The notes: a model not told the origin generated them from the sequence alone. A DNA stretch of 64,000 nucleotides from Ruminococcus sp. (GCA_017525915.1 JAFXSC010000018.1:186001-250000), one strand, 5' to 3'; shown: positions 18,821 through 28,697, counted from the first letter of the stretch. Translations and numbers: made by a program.

Positions 18821-19588
18821 ATGTTTACTGTCAGATGTATAGTCAATAAGTTCATATCCTGTATGTCTGCTGCGGCAGTTGCTTTCAGCTGTATGCTCAG
18901 CGCCCCGGCTGTAACCTCCGGAGAAGAGGCTCAGCGTTCATGGGCACAGCTTGCTGACGAAGTCGGATATCTTGTTAATGAAGCGCGTATTGATGCTGGG
19001 CTTGAACCGGTCCGCGTTGTGCCTTATCTCAACGACAGGGCTAATGTCCGTGCAAGCGAATGTGCTGTGAAATGGGATCATAACCGTCCCGACGGCTCAA
19101 AGTTCAGCACCGTTATCGACAGGTCACTGGTGCCGTATTCCTATGCCGCCGAGAATATCGCGGCAGGTCTGCCCTCTCCGGAAGGGACCTTCAACGACTG
19201 GAAGGCTTCTCCAAAGCACTGGGAGGCTATAATCGATCCGAGATATGATTATATAGGTATTGGCGTATTCTACGATGAAAACAGTCCTTATGGCTGGTAC
19301 TGGACGCAGATATTCATAGATTATGACGGAGAACTAAGCGGAGCTTACTTCCCGTATTCTCCGGGACCTGGCGACCTTACCGCTGACGGTACGGTGAACT
19401 GCTTCGATTATATAATACTGCGGCGGAGGCTTGCGAACAAGGATTATGCCCTTGATTATTATCAGCGCGACAACGCCGATCTTTACAAGGACGGATATAT
19501 AAATATCATTGATGCAGTAGTCATGAGAGGCTATCTTCTCGGCGAATACAAGACACTGCCGATATATCCGGAATCATTCAGTGGATAA
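18821..19588 (+). CDS. Secreted CAP (SCP/PR1) domain protein with C-terminal dockerin
   Basis: A 255-residue exported protein. The ATG at 18821 follows GAGGGGAGG; an upstream in-frame TTG (18743) lacks a ribosome binding site. Residues 1-33 are a signal peptide. The CAP domain (about 45-172) shows the expected His87 (WDHNRPDG), Glu111 (AENIA) and the PKHWEAIIDPRY motif with His133. Residues about 184-243 form a dockerin-type pair of Ca loops (DLTADGTVNCFDYIILRR and DLYKDGYINIIDAVVMRGY), suggesting cell-surface or cellulosome attachment. CAP proteins have diverse extracellular roles; the substrate here is unknown. Confidence 0.87.
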   Translation: MFTVRCIVNKFISCMSAAAVAFSCMLSAPAVTSGEEAQRSWAQLADEVGYLVNEARIDAGLEPVRVVPYLNDRANVRASECAVKWDHNRPDGSKFSTVIDRSLVPYSYAAENIAAGLPSPEGTFNDWKASPKHWEAIIDPRYDYIGIGVFYDENSPYGWYWTQIFIDYDGELSGAYFPYSPGPGDLTADGTVNCFDYIILRRRLANKDYALDYYQRDNADLYKDGYINIIDAVVMRGYLLGEYKTLPIYPESFSG

Positions 19589-19621
19589 TAAAAGGGAAAT
19601 ATAAATAGGTGTGTTCATGAT

Positions 19622-19656
19622 AAAAACGGCTGTGTAACAACAGCCGTTTTTATTTT
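19622..19656 (+). terminator. Intrinsic terminator of the CAP-dockerin gene
   Basis: A perfect stem AAAACGGCTGT (19623-19633) and ACAGCCGTTTT (19640-19650) is followed by TATTTTA, ending the transcript before groES. Confidence 0.9.
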
Positions 19657-19739
19657 ACGAAAAACCTTCGAGAGTTTTCAACATGCTTTTCAACAAATAG
19701 TGCAAAATTCCAAAATTTGTGAAACCTTTGAGAAAACTC

Positions 19740-19767
19740 TTGATTTATTATAAAAAGGTGGTAAAAT
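19740..19767 (+). promoter_or_regulatory. groESL promoter
   Basis: TTGATT (19740-19745) and TAAAAT (19762-19767) with a 16-nt spacer place the start of transcription at or just before the CIRCE operator. Confidence 0.75.
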
Positions 19768-19771
19768 ATAG

Positions 19772-19798
19772 TTAGCACTCAGAGAAAGAGAGTGCTAA
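19772..19798. promoter_or_regulatory. CIRCE operator (HrcA binding site)
   Basis: The exact CIRCE inverted repeat TTAGCACTC-N9-GAGTGCTAA occupies 19772-19798 between the promoter and groES. It predicts heat-inducible control by the HrcA repressor, whose gene is not in the window. Confidence 0.97.
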
Positions 19799-19807
19799 AC
19801 AAGCTAA

Positions 19808-20107
<300 letters not shown>

Positions 20108-20143
20108 CGCATTATAAATTATGAATTTTGATTAAAGGAGTAA

Positions 20144-21772
<1,629 letters not shown>

Positions 21773-21895
21773 GCAGCCGAAGGCTGCGCCCTCCACGCTG
21801 CCGCTCGTAAACTCGCTCACTTCCTGCGAACGGCAATGTCTGCTTTCGCACACGGGAGAATTGAGAAACGGCAGTTTGGAAAATCAATGCTAATT

Positions 21896-21932
21896 AAAGG
21901 CGAACCTGAATCATTCGGGTTCGCCTTTTTGA
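21896..21932 (+). terminator. Intrinsic terminator downstream of groEL
   Basis: The stem AAGGCGAACC/GGGTTCGCCTT (arms 21897-21906 and 21917-21927, extended by wobble pairs) is followed by TTTGATTTT. The 120 nt between the groEL stop and this terminator contain no recognisable gene. Confidence 0.88.
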
Positions 21933-21990
21933 TTTTATGAAAGTATCACATTCACCAAAATCAGCTTCAAATCTTTGTTTGTTATAACTA

Positions 21991-22019
21991 TTGATATTAT
22001 ATATGTGGGTGCTTATAAT
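21991..22019 (+). promoter_or_regulatory. Sigma-A promoter of the SHOCT membrane protein gene
   Basis: TTGATA (21991-21996), 17-nt spacer, TATAAT (22014-22019). It overlaps the upstream part of the longest reading frame, which argues for the ATG at 22057 as the true start. Confidence 0.85.
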
Positions 22020-22056
22020 TAGTATATTGGGATATTTTAATCAAAGGAGCGGTTTT

Positions 22057-22812
22057 ATGGAAAATGATAATAATTCTTTTAATTCTTTGTGTAAAGCAAA
22101 CATTCGATGTGAAATGTCAAATCTTGCCTGGGTGTTTACATCACTGTGGTGGATAATTGTTGGTTATGCTTTCTACTTTACAGGACCATATTATGGCGAG
22201 TCACAGAAAGGAGCTTATAAAGGCTCTAAATATTTATGGGGGATTCCATATCACGAGCATTACGAATATCGCTCAACTTATTACAATTATGTCTCAGAAA
22301 ATGAGTGGGATTATCCGCTGTGGCTATTCTTTGGAACAGTAATAACGATTATTGTATTTTTAATGCCACTGTTTATCAGACTGATAAGAAAAGCTATCGC
22401 CAAACGCTGCAAGCTTGAATTGACGGAAGGTCAGATAGAAGGACAGCTAAAAACATTATTCGGCAAGAAAAAGCTCCAGATGCTGATAGACCACCTCGAC
22501 AATGTTATTACATCAAACGGCTTTTTTGATAAAATACGAAGCGGCGAAACGCTTCTGATAAGTTCAAATTCAGGTCTTATCAAGTTCCACTACGTCCAGA
22601 ACGCCGAGGAGTTCGCACAGGCAGCAATGAAGCGTATCAATGAGGTCAAGAAGTCCGCACCGCAGTCCGCCCCTGCTCCTGCACCCGTTCAGAATATCTC
22701 CGGCGGCGACGCTATGGAGAAGCTGAACTCCCTCAAACAGATGCTCGAAAACGGTCTAATCACACAGGAGGAATTTGACAGCAAAAAGGCTGATATACTC
22801 TCGAAAATGTAA
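22057..22812 (+). CDS. Two-TM membrane protein with C-terminal SHOCT domain
   Basis: A 251-residue protein starting at ATG 22057 (AAAGGAGC upstream). TM segments lie at about 24-43 and 87-110, separated by a Tyr/Ser-rich extracytoplasmic loop. A cytosolic alpha/beta region (about 120-205) follows, then an Ala/Pro linker (SAPQSAPAPAPV). The SHOCT helix pair (EKLNSLKQMLENGLITQEEF, about 222-251) is a short oligomerisation module often at protein termini. The first loop is unusually aromatic. Specific function unknown. Confidence 0.78.
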   Translation: MENDNNSFNSLCKANIRCEMSNLAWVFTSLWWIIVGYAFYFTGPYYGESQKGAYKGSKYLWGIPYHEHYEYRSTYYNYVSENEWDYPLWLFFGTVITIIVFLMPLFIRLIRKAIAKRCKLELTEGQIEGQLKTLFGKKKLQMLIDHLDNVITSNGFFDKIRSGETLLISSNSGLIKFHYVQNAEEFAQAAMKRINEVKKSAPQSAPAPAPVQNISGGDAMEKLNSLKQMLENGLITQEEFDSKKADILSKM

Positions 22813-22815
22813 TGA

Positions 22816-22850
22816 AAAAGCCCGTAACATATAGTTACGGGCTTTGTTTA
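22816..22850. terminator. Bidirectional terminator between convergent genes
   Basis: The stem AAAGCCCGTAAC/GTTACGGGCTTT with an ATATA loop has T-rich sequence on both sides. It serves the SHOCT gene on the plus strand and the HTH-cupin-ligase fusion on the minus strand. Confidence 0.9.
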
Positions 22851-25154
22851 TCCCTTCAGTGCGACACGTCTTATCTTGCCGCTGATAGTCTTGGGGAGCT
22901 CGTCGCGGAACTCAACTATACGCGGATACTTGTAAGGCGCAGTATGCTTCTTGACGTAGTTCTGTATCTCCTTTTTGAGCTCGTCAGTGCCGACAGTGCC
23001 CTTTGTGAGCACGATTGAAGCCTTTACCACCTGACCTCTTACCGGGTCTGGAGCAGCGCTGACACCGCATTCGAGGACATAGGGAAGCTCCATGATAACG
23101 CTTTCGATCTCGAACGGTCCGATGCGGTAGCCGGAGGACTTGATAACGTCGTCAACACGTCCGACGTACCAGAAATAGCCGTCCTCGTCCTTCCAAGCGG
23201 TATCGCCTGTGTGGTACATACCGTCGTGCCATACCTCCTTTGTCTTTTCCTCATCGCGGTAGTAACCGAGGAAAAGTCCTGCCGGAACGTTCTTGTCGGT
23301 GCGAATGATTATCTCGCCGGTCTCACCGGTCTTGACGGGATTGCCGTCCGGGTCAACTATATCGACATCGTAGAGCACGCTCGGCTTGCCCATTGAACCG
23401 GGACGGCAGGTCATACCTACGAAGTTGCCGATAGAAAGGGTGGTCTCGGTCTGACCGAAGCCCTCCATGAGCTTGACGCCGGTCGCTTTGAGGAACTGGT
23501 TGTAGACCTCAGGGTTGAGCGCCTCGCCGGCAACGGTCGCGTATTTGATAGAGCTGAGGTCGAACTTGGAGAGGTCCTCCTTGATGAAGAAGCGGTACAT
23601 GGTCGGGGGAGCGCAGAAGGTGGTGATGTTGTACTTCTTGAACATCGGTAGTATCTTGTTCGCATCGAAGCGGTCGAAGTCGTAGACGAATACGCAGGTC
23701 TCGCTGAGCCACTGACCGTAGAGCTTGCCCCAGAGAGCCTTGCCCCAGCCGGTGTCAGAAATGGTGAAGTGTATGCCGTTCGGGTCAACGTTGTGCCAAT
23801 AACGTGCGGTGATGAAGTGACCGAGCGCGTAGAGGTGGGAATGTGTAGCTATCTTGGGGTAGCCGGTAGTACCCGATGTGAAGAACATGAGGTTGGGCTC
23901 ATTTCCGCAGGAGAGCTTTTCCGGACTGGTGGGACGCTCGAAAACGTCACTGAACTCGGGCATTTCCTTGTCGAAGCTGCACCAGCCTTCGCGGTCGCCG
24001 TGAGCGACCATTTTTATGATGTCCATGCCGCTCTCCTCAACGGCAAGGTCTACCTGATGAGCAACATCGCCGTCGGCGGTGCAGACGATAGCCTTGACGT
24101 CTGCCGCCTTGAAGCGGTAGGTGAAGTCGTGCTGGACGAGCTGATTGGTGGCAGGGATAACTATCGCGCCTATCTTGTGGAGGGCGATGATCGAGAACCA
24201 GAACTGGTAATGCCTTTTGAGGACTAGCATGACCTTGTCGCCCTTCTTAATGCCTTTGGAGAGGAAATAATTTGCGGTCATGTTGGAGTATTTCTTAATG
24301 TCCGCAAAGGTGAACTTCCTGTCGGAAAGGTCATCCGCAACATATATCATAGCGGTCTTTCCGGGACATTTTTCAGCAAGACCGTCAACTATATCGAAGC
24401 CGAAGTTGAAGGTATCGGTATTCTTGAAGCTTATCTTTTTCAGCGCACCCTGTTCGTCGGTCTCGCAGGTCACGAACCTGTTTGCGATAGGATCGGCGAT
24501 GTTGGCAAGGTCGAAGTTTGTAACACCGGGAAGTATAACGGGATCGAGGTGATTGATCGCGTACTGCGGCTGATTTACGCCGCATACCACCGCGTAGAAC
24601 TTGCATTCCTTGCCGCCGACAGCCCATTCGTCATGGGGCTCGGAGCTGTCGTAGTAGATAGAGTCGCCCTCGTTGAGTATCTCAACGTTGTCGCCGACGC
24701 GGACCTTGAGCTGACCGCTTATGACGATATCCATTTCCTGTCCCTCGTGGGTATGGGGGTGCGGAACACGGTACTCCTCGTCAACATAGGGGATAGTAAC
24801 GAGGAAGGGCTCGGCGATCTTGTTTCTGAATTTAGGTGCAAGGCGGAGGTAGCTCAAACCTTTTCTTCTTGCGATAGGAAGCCCTTCGCCCTTTCTTGTG
24901 ATATCGTAGCTGTTGATACGCGGAGATTCGCCCTCCATGAGGTCGGTTATCTCAACGCCGCAGGCATTTGCGAATTTATAGATAAAGGAGAAGCTGAAAT
25001 CCTTTGCTCCGCCCTCATATGCGCTGTATTCAAAAACGGAAACGCCGATCTTCTCAGCCATTTCCTCCGGAGAAAGGCCTACCGATTCACGCGTCGCTCT
25101 AATTCGCTCAGCGACCTCTCTTATTTTAAATTCGGGGTTCATTAAACTATCCAT
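22848..25154 (-). CDS. XRE-type HTH + cupin + acyl-CoA synthetase fusion protein
   Basis: A 768-residue single reading frame joining a regulator to an enzyme. Residues about 11-70 are an XRE/Cro HTH (IRATRESVGLSPEEMAEKIG). Residues about 125-192 are a cupin (PHPHTHEGQEMDIVISGQL, EPHDEWAVG). From about 245 it is an AMP-forming acyl-CoA synthetase with the P-loop FFTSGTTGYPK (424-434), the EGFGQTET motif, the YHTGD motif and the C-terminal lysine in PKTISGKIRR (about 760). The start is ATG 25154 with AGGAG about 10 nt upstream; further upstream starts would sit beyond the promoter. No stop or frameshift separates the halves. HTH-cupin regulators next to AMP-ligase genes are known in other anaerobes, but full fusion is less usual. 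The acid substrate is not predictable; the ligase is closest in pattern to medium- or short-chain acyl-CoA synthetases. Confidence 0.9.
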   Translation of the reverse strand: MDSLMNPEFKIREVAERIRATRESVGLSPEEMAEKIGVSVFEYSAYEGGAKDFSFSFIYKFANACGVEITDLMEGESPRINSYDITRKGEGLPIARRKGLSYLRLAPKFRNKIAEPFLVTIPYVDEEYRVPHPHTHEGQEMDIVISGQLKVRVGDNVEILNEGDSIYYDSSEPHDEWAVGGKECKFYAVVCGVNQPQYAINHLDPVILPGVTNFDLANIADPIANRFVTCETDEQGALKKISFKNTDTFNFGFDIVDGLAEKCPGKTAMIYVADDLSDRKFTFADIKKYSNMTANYFLSKGIKKGDKVMLVLKRHYQFWFSIIALHKIGAIVIPATNQLVQHDFTYRFKAADVKAIVCTADGDVAHQVDLAVEESGMDIIKMVAHGDREGWCSFDKEMPEFSDVFERPTSPEKLSCGNEPNLMFFTSGTTGYPKIATHSHLYALGHFITARYWHNVDPNGIHFTISDTGWGKALWGKLYGQWLSETCVFVYDFDRFDANKILPMFKKYNITTFCAPPTMYRFFIKEDLSKFDLSSIKYATVAGEALNPEVYNQFLKATGVKLMEGFGQTETTLSIGNFVGMTCRPGSMGKPSVLYDVDIVDPDGNPVKTGETGEIIIRTDKNVPAGLFLGYYRDEEKTKEVWHDGMYHTGDTAWKDEDGYFWYVGRVDDVIKSSGYRIGPFEIESVIMELPYVLECGVSAAPDPVRGQVVKASIVLTKGTVGTDELKKEIQNYVKKHTAPYKYPRIVEFRDELPKTISGKIRRVALKG

Positions 25155-25205
25155 AGCAAGCCTGCTCCTTTCTGAAGATTTGCCTTTAGTGCTCATATAA
25201 ACCAT

Positions 25206-25234
25206 ATTATAGCACTTTCGGGCATATTTGTCAA
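25206..25234 (-). promoter_or_regulatory. Consensus sigma-A promoter of the HTH-cupin-ligase gene
   Basis: On the minus strand TTGACA (25229-25234) and TATAAT (25206-25211) with 17-nt spacing, about 50 nt before the ATG. Confidence 0.9.
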
Positions 25235-25351
25235 TATCAGGGGGGCGGATTTTGTGACGTTTCCGGCGGCACACAGCGATCAGTGAATTGAAGAAGACGG
25301 GTCATCGCCTCAGGGATTGATAAAAGGCTGCGAAAAAATCTCAAAAAGCCC

Positions 25352-25380
25352 TTGAATTATGCGTGAAAACGTGGTATAAT
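25352..25380 (+). promoter_or_regulatory. Sigma-A promoter of prfB
   Basis: TTGAAT (25352-25357), 17-nt spacer, TATAAT (25375-25380), 33 nt before the prfB ATG. An upstream in-frame start at 25363 would lie inside this promoter. Confidence 0.88.
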
Positions 25381-25413
25381 ATATTAGTTTATCTTTGGAA
25401 AGGAACATTTTGT

Positions 25414-26532
25414 ATGATCATACTTGACGAACTCAGAGTTGAAATGACAGGCTACCGCAAGGAAATGACCGAGCTTGCCGATGTTCTCAATATAAAAGCC
25501 GCTAAGGAAAGAGTGGCTGCTCTCGGCGAGGAGACCGCAAAGGAAGGCTTCTGGGACGATCTTGAAAATTCCCAGAACGTTCTGAAGGAGCAGAAGTCCC
25601 TCGAGCGCAAGATCGAAAAATTCAACAAGCTCAACGATTCCCTTGAGGACCTCATAACCCTTATCGAGCTTTCTATCGAGGAGGACGACGAAAGCTCCAT
25701 CGACGAGATAAAGGCTGAGTCCGAAGCCTTCAAGCAGAAGCTCGAGGAGGAAAAGCTCTCAACGCTCCTCAACGGCGAATACGACGGCTCCAATGCTATC
25801 CTTACATTCCACGCTGGCGCAGGTGGTACAGAGGCGCAGGACTGGGCAGAAATGCTCTACCGTATGTACAACCGCTGGGCTGAGCGCCACGAGTTCAAGG
25901 TCGAGTTGCTCGACTACCTCGACGGTGATGAAGCCGGTATGAAGTCCGCTTCAATACTCATCGAAGGCGAGAATGCTTACGGCTACATGAAGTCGGAGTC
26001 CGGCGTTCACAGACTTGTCCGTGTATCACCGTTCGATGCACAGGGACGCAGGCACACTTCCTTTGCAGCTCTTGAAGTAATGCCTGAGCTTGACGATTCT
26101 ATCGAGGTCGATATCCGTCCCGAGGATATCGAAATGGAAGTTTACCGTTCCAGCGGTGCAGGCGGTCAGAAGGTAAACAAGACCAGCTCGGCTGTACGCC
26201 TTATCCATAAGCCCACAGGCATCGTAGTTTCCTGCCAGACCCAGCGAAGCCAGTACCAGAACAAGGACTATGCCATGAAGATGCTCCGTTCAAAGCTCAT
26301 CGAGATAAAGGAGCGTGAGCACCTCGAAAAGATCGAGGATATCAAGGGCGTCCAGAACCAGATAGCATGGGGCTCGCAGATACGTTCCTATGTATTTATG
26401 CCCTATACTCTTGTAAAGGACACGCGCACCGGCTTTGAGAACGGCAATATTCAGGCAGTTATGGATGGCGATATCGACGGCTTCATCAATGCCTACCTCA
26501 AGTCCCTCTCCCACGGCACGCTTGAAAAGTAA
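25414..26532 (+). CDS. prfB: Peptide chain release factor 2, without programmed frameshift
   Basis: RF2 (372 aa) reads UGA and UAA stop codons. The SPF anticodon-like tripeptide lies in LVRVSPFDAQGRRHTSFA and the catalytic GGQ in YRSSGAGGQKVNKTSSAVRL. The start is ATG 25414 after GGAAAGGA. In most bacteria a UGA near codon 25 forces an autoregulatory +1 frameshift. Here the equivalent region (LADVLNIKAAKERV) is one uninterrupted frame with no CTTTGA slip site, so this feedback loop is absent. Confidence 0.97.
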   Translation: MIILDELRVEMTGYRKEMTELADVLNIKAAKERVAALGEETAKEGFWDDLENSQNVLKEQKSLERKIEKFNKLNDSLEDLITLIELSIEEDDESSIDEIKAESEAFKQKLEEEKLSTLLNGEYDGSNAILTFHAGAGGTEAQDWAEMLYRMYNRWAERHEFKVELLDYLDGDEAGMKSASILIEGENAYGYMKSESGVHRLVRVSPFDAQGRRHTSFAALEVMPELDDSIEVDIRPEDIEMEVYRSSGAGGQKVNKTSSAVRLIHKPTGIVVSCQTQRSQYQNKDYAMKMLRSKLIEIKEREHLEKIEDIKGVQNQIAWGSQIRSYVFMPYTLVKDTRTGFENGNIQAVMDGDIDGFINAYLKSLSHGTLEK

Positions 26533-26544
26533 TATGAATCAGCA

Positions 26545-26574
26545 AAGGCACACCTTCATGGTGTGCCTTATTGT
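26545..26574. terminator. Bidirectional terminator between prfB and the tail-like cassette
   Basis: A perfect 10-bp stem AAGGCACACC/GGTGTGCCTT (26545-26554, 26560-26569) with a TTCAT loop and flanking A/T-rich tracts serves convergent transcripts. Confidence 0.87.
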
Positions 26575-26976
26575 TTACTGCTGTGTGACGTACCTTATGC
26601 CGAAGACCTTCTGACCGTTGCAGTATGCGGCTGTGACCTTCTGACTGCCGAAGAACAATTCCTGCGCGTTGTCCTCCGCAAAGAAAATATCGCAGAAATG
26701 CTCGCGCGCAATGCCGTGGAGCTGCAATATGAGCGGATAGCCGTCATTGAAGCCGCTGCCGAGACAGTGGAACATGAAGTCCGGATACGGCTCTGAAAGC
26801 CCCGTCCCTCCGACGGACGGCGTCTGGACTATTGCAGGATAGCCGCCGTTCCGCACCGGCGATATCCTCATGTAATACTCATGATACGGCGCGGTGTCTG
26901 CAAGCGGCGGAGTGTCCGGCAGCCCTTCCGCAAACGGGTAGCCGCTGTTCCTTCCGCTGACTATTACCATGCCCAT
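26575..26976 (-). CDS. Hypothetical protein with GYP repeats, third gene of a tail-like cassette
   Basis: A 133-residue protein of unknown function. It contains three spaced Asn-x-Gly-Tyr-Pro motifs (NSGYPF, NGGYPA, NDGYPL), a pattern seen at the end of GLUG-type beta-helix and tail-fibre-like proteins. The ATG at 26976 (MGMVIVSGRNSGYPF) follows CAGGAGGCG, which lies in the last codons of the preceding gene; the two are separated by 1 nt and probably translationally coupled. There is no signal peptide or membrane segment. Confidence 0.6.
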   Translation of the reverse strand: MGMVIVSGRNSGYPFAEGLPDTPPLADTAPYHEYYMRISPVRNGGYPAIVQTPSVGGTGLSEPYPDFMFHCLGSGFNDGYPLILQLHGIAREHFCDIFFAEDNAQELFFGSQKVTAAYCNGQKVFGIRYVTQQ

Positions 26977-26977
26977 A

Positions 26978-27886
26978 TCATTCGCCTCCTGCCACAAGGA
27001 AACCTATTGACTGCAAATACTCCGCGTTCTTGCACTGTACCGTGGTAAGACCGTAGTAAGTGCGCGAGGCGGTGAAGTCCCTGTTTCCGGCAAGCTCCTT
27101 GTCGTAGAAGCAGGGCGTGGTCATATTGCCGTTCCAGTAGACGTTGTTCTGGTTGATGTAGCTGAGAGCGGTATAGCTGTTGTTGAAGCTGCAATTGTAA
27201 GACATATTCGTGCTGTCCGTGAGCTGGGAAGCGGCAGTGATACTTCCGGTAACATAGCTGTCCGTAAGGGTACAGCCGGTGAGGAACGAGCCGCTTGAAC
27301 CGTCGCTGGTGTCGCCGAGACCTATTTCAAGTACAAGGTGGAAATGGCAGCGTCTGACCTGACTGTTGCGTGCAACAGCGAACTGTCTCTTGTAATAGCC
27401 GCTCACGGCAATGGTCGAAAGCTCCATTGAAAGGCTTACTCTTTCAGAAGCCATAAGGCAGTGAGTGGTGGAAATTGCTGACATATCGCTCATTCTCCTG
27501 ATATTCAGTACGAATGTACAGTTGTAGAGAGATACCGTATTCTGATAGTCGGACGCGATAACGGAGATATTCTCGCCGATGAGCTCGGTATTTTCGAGCC
27601 TGAGATTTTTCAGGACCATATCTCCGCCGTAGAAGGGGATATTGAAGACCTTGACGTTGCGGTTCGGGGTATTGACATAGATATTGCGTATGCAGTGACC
27701 ATCGCCGTCAAGCTCGCAGCAGTTGAGCGGTATCGGAGAGAAATTCTCCGCATAGGGCGTACCGTTGAGGTCGATATCGCTGCCGAGCTTGCAGTACATC
27801 GCCGGTCCGCCTGATGTTGAAAGTGAATAGAGGTCCGCCGCATCAGTTATAACCAGCGGATCTGCCTGAGTACCTGTTCCTGTCAT
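26978..27886 (-). CDS. Beta-helix / GLUG-like tail-type protein
   Basis: A 302-residue protein starting MTGTGTQADPLVITDAADLY, a layout typical of GLUG-type repeat proteins (a short lead and then an ITDAxDLYxLS motif). SDIDLNGTPYAENFSPIPL, LDGDGHCIRNIYVN and LKNLRLENTELIG look like right-handed beta-helix rungs. There is no secretion signal. Its ATG overlaps the stop of the upstream gene by 4 nt (ATGA), and GGAGGTG lies just upstream. Such proteins are often phage receptor-binding or tail-tip components; a surface adhesin is an alternative. Homology could not be tested. Confidence 0.6.
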   Translation of the reverse strand: MTGTGTQADPLVITDAADLYSLSTSGGPAMYCKLGSDIDLNGTPYAENFSPIPLNCCELDGDGHCIRNIYVNTPNRNVKVFNIPFYGGDMVLKNLRLENTELIGENISVIASDYQNTVSLYNCTFVLNIRRMSDMSAISTTHCLMASERVSLSMELSTIAVSGYYKRQFAVARNSQVRRCHFHLVLEIGLGDTSDGSSGSFLTGCTLTDSYVTGSITAASQLTDSTNMSYNCSFNNSYTALSYINQNNVYWNGNMTTPCFYDKELAGNRDFTASRTYYGLTTVQCKNAEYLQSIGFLVAGGE

Positions 27887-28590
27887 ACTGCACCTCCCTG
27901 TATGATGACGTAGAGTGAATCTTCCTTTGGCGTTATCGCCTCATATTCAGCCCTTGTGAGGGCAACGACTTCCGGACGCGCGAGATAGGTTTGCGTGTCC
28001 TCCTCCATTTTGTCGAGCCTTGCGTTCACTTCATCGAGGCCGAATTCGTCCATTGCTTCGCTGAGCAGTTCAAGGTCAGCCTCGGTAGCGGAAGTGAGCT
28101 GAGCGGTATATTCCGTGATATCAAGGCTGTCTATCTTTTCCTGCAAGTCTTCAAGACCTTCGCTGACGGCTGCGTTTATCTCGCTTACCGCCTGTTCCGC
28201 CGTATCGGGGAGCGGACCGTTCCTGCCGGCGATAGTCGGAGCAACATAAACCGGAGACATACTGTACTTCACGACAGTATTTACGCCGCCGGCAGAGGTC
28301 TCCGATGCGCGGAGCTCAAGAAGGAGCTTTCCGGCATTGTAGGTGAAGCTGTCGGAAACGTTCCATGTAAGGCTTATCGTCCTCTCTCCGACCTCCATGG
28401 GGAGCACCTGATTGGCTTCCCAGTTTTCCTCGGTAACGCCCCTGACGGCAAAATCGCACAGTGACAGGTCTTTTCCGCAGTAGTACCGGTCAACGACGAA
28501 CGTTATCACATCAGCAAGGCTCTCGCCCTGTATGAACAGGCTGCCGAAGGCATAGGTCGGGATATTCTTCCCGTTTGCGTGTATTACCAT
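27883..28590 (-). CDS. Baseplate upper protein-like (BppU-type) tail protein
   Basis: A 235-residue protein starting at ATG 28590 (ribosome binding site CAGGAGG). The N-terminal half is beta-rich (MVIHANGKNIPTYAFGSLFI, GERTISLTWNVSDSF). A central coiled coil (about 135-205: DTAEQAVSEINAAVSEGLEDL and following) leads to a C-terminal VALTRAEYEAITPKEDSLYV motif. The last motif is a recurring feature of phage tail-fibre and baseplate proteins. The layout (Ig-like head, trimeric coiled coil, terminal YEAI motif) resembles BppU proteins. First gene of a three-gene operon with no other phage genes beside it. Confidence 0.62.
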   Translation of the reverse strand: MVIHANGKNIPTYAFGSLFIQGESLADVITFVVDRYYCGKDLSLCDFAVRGVTEENWEANQVLPMEVGERTISLTWNVSDSFTYNAGKLLLELRASETSAGGVNTVVKYSMSPVYVAPTIAGRNGPLPDTAEQAVSEINAAVSEGLEDLQEKIDSLDITEYTAQLTSATEADLELLSEAMDEFGLDEVNARLDKMEEDTQTYLARPEVVALTRAEYEAITPKEDSLYVIIQGGAV

Positions 28591-28606
28591 TATTTTCCTC
28601 CTGTCC

Positions 28607-28629
28607 GGAGAGCTTCCGCAGCGCTCTCC
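28607..28629. other. Leader stem-loop before the tail-like cassette
   Basis: GGAGAGC (28607-28613) and GCTCTCC (28623-28629) can pair directly upstream of the ribosome binding site of the minus-strand cassette. It might tune translation. A possible but poor promoter (TTGAAA, 17 nt, CTTATA; 28632-28660) lies just beyond. Confidence 0.4.
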
Positions 28630-28697
28630 TGTATAAGGGCAGAAAAACGGCATTTTTCAATGGGAAACCGTTGAATATCTGTAAAAAAGTAAGCAGA

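Noticed and set aside
21773..21896. A small gene between groEL and its terminator
   Set aside because: The ORF overlaps the groEL C-terminus out of frame, has no ribosome binding site, and its predicted peptide shows no structure. Treated as non-coding 3' UTR.
22848..25274. Frameshift or stop between the HTH-cupin and ligase halves
   Set aside because: The reading frame is continuous from residue 1 to 768, and both halves keep their motifs.
25363..25414. Upstream start for prfB giving 17 extra residues
   Set aside because: It lies inside the promoter (-35 at 25352, -10 at 25375) and lacks a ribosome binding site. ATG 25414 has GGAAAGGA.
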